64,000 nt of DNA. Source: Thauera chlorobenzoica. GTDB taxonomy: Bacteria > Pseudomonadota > Gammaproteobacteria > Burkholderiales > Rhodocyclaceae. The position numbers and the translations under genes are program-made. The stretch lies in contig NZ_CP018839.1 in assembly GCF_001922305.1 (NCBI RefSeq), positions 1,426,001 to 1,490,000 on the forward strand, read 5' to 3'. Position 1 is the stretch's first letter; the number at the start of each line of letters is the position of its first letter. Under the pieces are notes generated by a model. It searched no databases. It was not told the DNA's origin and was given only the letters and a program-made list of their open reading frames with translations. This document shows, in pieces, positions 59,931 to 64,000 of this stretch.

Positions 59931-61378
59931 GGCTCTATGCCGTTTCCAGTGGAAATTGACTTCTCAACAAACATGATCTTCGGTGGTCCAACCGCCCGAC
60001 ACTGACGCCGACCTCGCACCCGATGAACAACCAGATCGAAGCCCTCTTCACCACCGCACTTGGCCTGCAGCCGCCCTGGCAAGTCGCCAAGGTCGAGCTC
60101 AACACGGCCAAGCGGCGCATCGACTTCGAGGTCGAGCACACCGGCAAACGTGCGACCTGCCCGGCATGCGGGGTCGAGCAGCAGTTGATCCATGATCGCG
60201 TGCGCCGCAGTTGGCGACACCTGGACTTCTTCCAGTTCGAAGCCTGGCTCCATGCCGAGGTGCCGCGCGTGCAGTGCTCGGGCTGCGGCAAGACCACGCA
60301 GTTGCCGGTGCCGTGGGCACGCGAGGGCAGTGGCTTCACCTTGCTGTTCGAGGCGCTGGGCCTGTCGCTGTGCCGGGAATTGCCCGTGCGCCAGGCCGCC
60401 AATCAGATGCGGGTTGCACCAAAGCGGCTGTGGCGGCGGGTTCGCCACTACGTCGAGGTGGCGCGAGCCAAGGACGACATGTCGGGCGTGCGCCACGTGG
60501 GCATCGACGAGACCAGCGTCAAGCGTGGGCACCAGTACATCACCGTGGTGCATGACCTGGCGGCCAAGCGTTTGCTGTTCGCCTGCCCCGGTCGTGACCA
60601 TCAAACCCTGGGGGCCTTTTCGGAGGACATGCGCGCGCATGGCGGCGATCCGGTCACCATCGAACACGCCTGCATCGACATGAGCGCGGCGTACGCCAAG
60701 GGGATCAGTCAGTCGCTGCCCAACGCCCAGATCAGCTACGACCGCTTTCACGTCGTGGCGCTTGCCAACGCGGCGATGGATGAGGTGCGACGCGAAGAGA
60801 TGCGCAGCTCGGCCGCCGCCGTCCGCGAGGCGGTGGGCGTGCATAGCAAGAAGACCCTTCGCCAACTGCTGTGGGGCATGCGCAAGGACTCGGCGAGCTG
60901 GACTCGGGCGCAGTTCGAGGCGATGCACTGGCTGCAGCGCTCGAACCTGAAGAGCGCACGGGCCTGGCGACTCAAGCAGGCCCTGCGGCTGGTCTACCGC
61001 GAGGCGCGGGACAGCAACAGCGAAGAGCTCGCCCTGGGCGCATTGACGAAGTGGATGAGCTGGGCTCGACGCTCGCGGCTCGAGCCGTTCAAGCGCTTGG
61101 CGGCCACGTTGAAAGAGCATCTCGGCGGTGTCGTGCACGGCATGCTCGACGGGCGCAGCAACGCCTACGTCGAGGCGATGAACGGCCTGCTTCAGAAAGC
61201 GAAGACCGCCGCCCGAGGCTTCCGGGATCCCGAGAACTTCATCGCGATCGCCTACCTGCGAATGTCCAAGCTCGAGCATCTACCGAAGAACCCTCTGGTG
61301 CCGGCCATCCCCCGCGACTACGGGCGCTACCGTCATGTTTGTTGAGAAGTCAATTTCCACTGGAAACGGCATAGAGCC
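59931..61378. mobile_element. ISL3-family insertion sequence, complete with inverted repeats and 8-bp target duplication
   Basis: The 1,448-bp element is bounded by near-perfect inverted repeats of about 45 bases: both ends begin GGCTCTATGCCGTTTCCAGT on their outward strand and continue identically through the TTGACTTCTCAACAAACATGA region. It is flanked by the direct repeat CAGTCGCT at 59,923-59,930 and 61,379-61,386, the 8-bp duplication expected for this family. It carries one transposase gene on the plus strand, opposite to tdiR and bss. Clean ends and identical flanks indicate a recent insertion. Confidence 0.93.
60023..61345 (+). CDS. ISL3-family transposase (second copy, inside the insertion sequence)
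   Basis: 440 residues. An N-terminal zinc ribbon has CPACGVEQQ and CSGCGKTTQ. DDE core residues are Asp in GIDETSVKRGHQYITVVHD and CIDMSAAYAKGI, and Glu in YVEAMNGLLQKAKTAARGFRDPENFIAIAYLRM. The frame is intact from ATG to stop and nearly fills the element. The motif RFHVVALANAAMDEVRREE is diagnostic of ISL3. It is a different lineage from the transposase at 20.5-21.9 kb, although of the same family. Confidence 0.92.
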   Translation: MNNQIEALFTTALGLQPPWQVAKVELNTAKRRIDFEVEHTGKRATCPACGVEQQLIHDRVRRSWRHLDFFQFEAWLHAEVPRVQCSGCGKTTQLPVPWAREGSGFTLLFEALGLSLCRELPVRQAANQMRVAPKRLWRRVRHYVEVARAKDDMSGVRHVGIDETSVKRGHQYITVVHDLAAKRLLFACPGRDHQTLGAFSEDMRAHGGDPVTIEHACIDMSAAYAKGISQSLPNAQISYDRFHVVALANAAMDEVRREEMRSSAAAVREAVGVHSKKTLRQLLWGMRKDSASWTRAQFEAMHWLQRSNLKSARAWRLKQALRLVYREARDSNSEELALGALTKWMSWARRSRLEPFKRLAATLKEHLGGVVHGMLDGRSNAYVEAMNGLLQKAKTAARGFRDPENFIAIAYLRMSKLEHLPKNPLVPAIPRDYGRYRHVC

Positions 61379-62013
61379 CAGTCGCTGCAATGACTGCTGC
61401 CGCGCATGGCGAAGTGCATTAGATCGCCGGTGGATTTGAGCCCGAGCTTGCTGATGATGCGTCCGCGATGCGCTTCAACGGTCTTGTAACTGATGCCGAG
61501 CAGCTTGGCGATTTCCTTGCTGCTGCTTCCGGAAACGACCTTGTCCAGAATTTCCATTTCCCGTTGCGACAGGGTGGAGAGAAGGTCGAGGCGCTTCTGC
61601 TTTTCATTCTGCTTGTCCGCCATCTCCCGGTTCAGGGCAAGGGCGGCGTTTACCGCGTCGAGCAGGTCCTGGTTCCGGTACGGCTTCTGGAGAAAGTCGA
61701 AGGCACCTTTCTTTACCGCCTGGGCGCCCATCTGGGCGTCGCCGTAAGCCGAAAGGAAAATGATCGGCAGCTTGAAGCCTCTTTCCGACAGCGCCTGCTG
61801 CAATTGCAGACCGCTGACGTTCTGCATTCTGACATCCAGGACCACGCAGCCATGGGTGCATGAGATGTCGGCATCGAGGAAATCCTTCGCAGATTCGAAT
61901 GTCCGGACATCCAGCGAGATCGAATTGAGAAGCCAGGTCAGCGAATCCCTGACGGACGCTTCGTCGTCCACGACAAAAACAGTCGATGTATTTCCGGTTT
62001 TAGTGGCTTGCAT
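61333..62013 (-). CDS. tdiR: TdiR, LuxR-type response regulator with C-terminus replaced by insertion sequence
   Basis: 226 residues. A receiver domain (about 10-125) has VVDDEASVRDSL, phospho-acceptor Asp in VVLDVRMQNVSG, and KPYRNQDLLDAV. The LuxR HTH (about 145-205) is LSTLSQREMEILDKVVSGSSSKEIAKLLGISYKTVEAHRGRI ending GLKSTGDLMHFAMR. Residues up to 211 are native; the last 15 (WALCRFQWKLTSQQT) are read from the inverted repeat of the inserted element, replacing 16 native residues. Because the HTH is complete, activity is likely kept. It activates bss and bbs in response to TdiS. 57 bases separate it from tdiS. Confidence 0.9.
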   Translation of the reverse strand: MQATKTGNTSTVFVVDDEASVRDSLTWLLNSISLDVRTFESAKDFLDADISCTHGCVVLDVRMQNVSGLQLQQALSERGFKLPIIFLSAYGDAQMGAQAVKKGAFDFLQKPYRNQDLLDAVNAALALNREMADKQNEKQKRLDLLSTLSQREMEILDKVVSGSSSKEIAKLLGISYKTVEAHRGRIISKLGLKSTGDLMHFAMRGSSHCSDWALCRFQWKLTSQQT

Positions 62014-62070
62014 GAGTGTCTCCTTCCCGTGCCGATGGTTTCGCCATTTCTCGGATATTGCGGATATCTC

Positions 62071-63717
62071 TCATATTGGCAATGTGAACTGGAATTTCGA
62101 TCCGCGCTCTCCGGTTTTCGAAAAAGAGAGCTCTCCGCCATGCGATTCGATGATCGACCGGCAAATCGTGAGCCCGATTCCGAGCCCGTCCGGTTTGGTC
62201 GTGAAGTAGGGCTCGAACGCACGTTTTGCTGCGCGCTTCTCGACCCCGATTCCATGGTCCTGGACGAATATTTTCATCGATCTTCCGTCCGGGGAGATTT
62301 CATTTCCGATGGTCAGTATGCGCGACTCCGGTTCCATTTCAGACATTGCCTCAATGCCATTTTTCACCAGATTGAACAGGACCTGTTGAATCTCGATCTT
62401 GCACAGGGGGACGGGTGGGGGAGAGGGTATCAGCTGCAGATTTACGGTAACGTTGTGCCGGTGGACGTCGAAGCTGAGAAAGGAGAGAGTGTCCTGAATG
62501 ACTTCGTTGATATTCTCCGGCGTCCTTTCCGGCGCGTGCTTGCAGACGAAATCCTTCACCCGCCGCAGGATTTCACCAGCCTGATCGAGATGCGTGATCG
62601 CCAGGCCGAGCGATTGGGATATCTCCGCGGCTCCGCTGATGTGCTCGAGCCGGAGGCGGCAGCCTTGCAGGTAGTTGAGTGCGGAAACGAGGGGCTGGCC
62701 CATCTGGTGTGCCAGCGCGGCAGCCATTCCGGCCATTGCATTGATGCGCCCGAGGCGGGTGAGCTCCGCGTGGCGCAGCCTTTCCAGTTCCTCGATCCGT
62801 TTACGGTAGGTGATGTCGGTGAAGGCGGCCACGACCATTTTTTGCCCCTTCAGCTCAAGCAACGATGAACTGACGCTCAGCCATCGCTGCTTGCGACTTT
62901 CTTCTTCACGCATGCCGATTTCGATGTTCTTGATCGAATCTTTTTGAACGCCGTGAATCCGCCAGGGCAATCTTTTTTTTGCGACTCTTGTCCCGTCGCT
63001 GAGGAAGAAGCGTTGTGGCAGTTGTTGCCAGGTGATGGGCGGCTTCTCGGGTGTTCCCACCAGTTCGGTGAACTGGCGGTTGGCTTCGAGGATCCTGCCG
63101 CCGTCATCAGTGATCGATATCCCGATTGGAAGCATGTGGAACAGCTTCTCGTATTTTTCCCTGTGCTCATTCGCAACGTCTTCGGCCCGCTTGCGTGTCG
63201 CGACTTCCTGCTCGAGTTTGCTGACATGCTTGTGCAGCTCGAGCGTCCGCTGGTGGACCAGGATTTCCAGTTTCTCGACGCTGGCCTTCAGGTCGTCTTC
63301 GGTGCGCTTGTGTTCGGATATGTCCTGAACGACCCAGATCGAACCGAGACGAGGGTTGGATGAATCGAGCAGGGAACCGGTGACGATGCACCATACGACC
63401 GACCCGTCTTTGCGAATGATTGGGCGTTCGTCCTTGAACGTGTCGTGGCGCTCGAAGAAATGACCATAGTTTTCCCCGATGGTCCGAAATGATTCGTCGG
63501 TTGGATAAAGCAGCCGTACCGATTTGTTGTCGAGCTCACCTCTTGCGTATCCGAATAATTCCTCGAACCGGGTATTGCAGCGAACGAACGCACGATTGCG
63601 CAGATGGCAAATCGCCAGCGGTGTGTTGCGAAAGATGACTTCGTAACCGGTGGCGGAATCGTTCCCGTGGTCCACTTCCATTTCCGCTTCGGTTGATGCA
63701 ATTGCGTTTCCACTCAC
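62071..63717 (-). CDS. tdiS: TdiS, cytoplasmic PAS-domain sensor histidine kinase for toluene
   Basis: 548 residues with no membrane segment. Two PAS domains (about 20-130 and 185-300: YEVIFRNTPLAICHLRNRAFVRCNTRFEELFGY and LPIGISITDDGGRILEANRQFTELVGTPE) are separated by a coiled coil. The kinase core has the H-box AALAHQMGQPLVSALNYLQ near residue 345, N-box FNLVKNGIEAM, DHGIGVE, and GLGIGLTICRSIIESHGG. TodS/FixL-like logic: toluene or a related ligand, possibly together with oxygen status, is sensed in the PAS domains. TdiR is the partner. The DNA is visibly less GC-rich than neighbouring genes, suggesting transfer of the regulator pair. Confidence 0.9.
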   Translation of the reverse strand: MSGNAIASTEAEMEVDHGNDSATGYEVIFRNTPLAICHLRNRAFVRCNTRFEELFGYARGELDNKSVRLLYPTDESFRTIGENYGHFFERHDTFKDERPIIRKDGSVVWCIVTGSLLDSSNPRLGSIWVVQDISEHKRTEDDLKASVEKLEILVHQRTLELHKHVSKLEQEVATRKRAEDVANEHREKYEKLFHMLPIGISITDDGGRILEANRQFTELVGTPEKPPITWQQLPQRFFLSDGTRVAKKRLPWRIHGVQKDSIKNIEIGMREEESRKQRWLSVSSSLLELKGQKMVVAAFTDITYRKRIEELERLRHAELTRLGRINAMAGMAAALAHQMGQPLVSALNYLQGCRLRLEHISGAAEISQSLGLAITHLDQAGEILRRVKDFVCKHAPERTPENINEVIQDTLSFLSFDVHRHNVTVNLQLIPSPPPVPLCKIEIQQVLFNLVKNGIEAMSEMEPESRILTIGNEISPDGRSMKIFVQDHGIGVEKRAAKRAFEPYFTTKPDGLGIGLTICRSIIESHGGELSFSKTGERGSKFQFTLPI

Positions 63718-63718
63718 G

Positions 63719-63850
63719 GAGCCTGCCTCCTCTGCCTCTGTGCATCGTTTGATCGTGACCCGCAGGCTCTACTGCGCTGCGGACGCTCGGGCGGCCCTGT
63801 TTTCGCGAGAACCTGCTTTCTTCCGGGGCTGTGCCCGGAGTCGGGCATGG
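63719..63850. other. Region upstream of tdiS
   Basis: About 130 bases between tdiS and the third operator. No clear promoter for tdiS was found by eye and no gene is present. A tdiS promoter facing left must lie here or overlap the operator. Confidence 0.4.
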
Positions 63851-63854
63851 ACAT

Positions 63855-63918
63855 AGGGTTGCCCCTAGGTGTTCGAGTGCTAGCACCAATTGCCGGTTCT
63901 CTGCAAGGTCCTTAGCTT
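63855..63918 (+). promoter_or_regulatory. Third copy of the bss/bbs-type operator-promoter, facing right off the window
   Basis: AGGGTTGCCCC, 12 bases, then GTGCTAGCACCAATTG; the TTG starts a -35 element TTGCCG (63,890), then 17 bases and TAGCTT (63,913). The distance from the GGG block to ATTG (34 bases) equals that at bbs, and the match to the bss core includes GTGCT and CACCAATTG. It faces away from tdiS, so it should drive a gene beyond position 64,000. The 80 bases after it hold only an undecided short frame beginning ATGGGC at 63,925. Confidence 0.65.
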
Positions 63919-64000
63919 ACATCCATGGGCGCATGGCTGAGCGGTCCCGGAAAATCATCGCCTGAAGTCGCTTCGGAGCGTCACGGGATGGCTGGAGCGT

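Noticed and set aside
59599..59976. Open frame between the bss promoter and the insertion sequence
   Set aside because: It runs across the boundary of the inserted element and has no protein character; it overlaps the old tdiR end.
63925..64000. Short open frame starting ATGGGC at the right edge
   Set aside because: It would begin almost at the predicted transcription start with no ribosome site and only 25 codons are visible, so it is not called as a gene.

Overview
The window is GC-rich DNA with gene content typical of a facultatively denitrifying betaproteobacterium of the Thauera/Azoarcus/Aromatoleum group. The diagnostic evidence is a complete anaerobic toluene pathway: benzylsuccinate synthase (bss), beta-oxidation of benzylsuccinate (bbs) and the TdiSR regulators. 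No rRNA, tRNA or CRISPR array was recognised.

Left part (1-32 kb), mostly housekeeping and respiration. It holds an ABC-F ATPase; a probable iron-responsive TonB receptor/PepSY/flavin-ferredoxin reductase set; fragments of a cupin gene and an ECF sigma gene; and a two-component sigma-54 system directly upstream of a three-gene multihaem cytochrome operon. Next come thrH, purU, a torF-glnK-amtB nitrogen cluster with its own sigma-54 promoter, ubiK, an ISL3-type transposase, a Fic protein without the usual histidine, comM, a Bcr/CflA transporter, a five-gene branched-chain-amino-acid-type ABC importer and two tandem small lipoproteins. metH follows, preceded by an S-adenosylhomocysteine riboswitch, then a bestrophin homologue.

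Right part (37-64 kb), the anaerobic toluene locus. bbsABCDEFGH runs rightwards and a 12-gene bss operon runs leftwards, so the two converge on a PEBP-family gene and a YefM-YoeB toxin-antitoxin pair. BssD activates the BssABC glycyl radical enzyme, which adds toluene to fumarate. BbsEF, BbsG, BbsH, BbsCD and BbsAB then convert benzylsuccinate to benzoyl-CoA and succinyl-CoA. BssE/BssF are an AAA+/VWA pair. Downstream of bssH the operon continues with a DUF4258-YgiT fusion, a DUF4037 protein, an NAD-dependent epimerase-like protein and an amidohydrolase.

TdiS and TdiR lie upstream of bssD. An ISL3 element with an 8-bp target duplication has replaced the last 16 residues of TdiR with 15 element-encoded ones, leaving its receiver and HTH domains intact. 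The bss and bbs promoters share a composite operator joined to a sigma-70-type promoter with a 17-bp spacer. A third copy with the same layout lies upstream of tdiS but faces off the right edge, predicting another toluene-induced transcript just outside the window.
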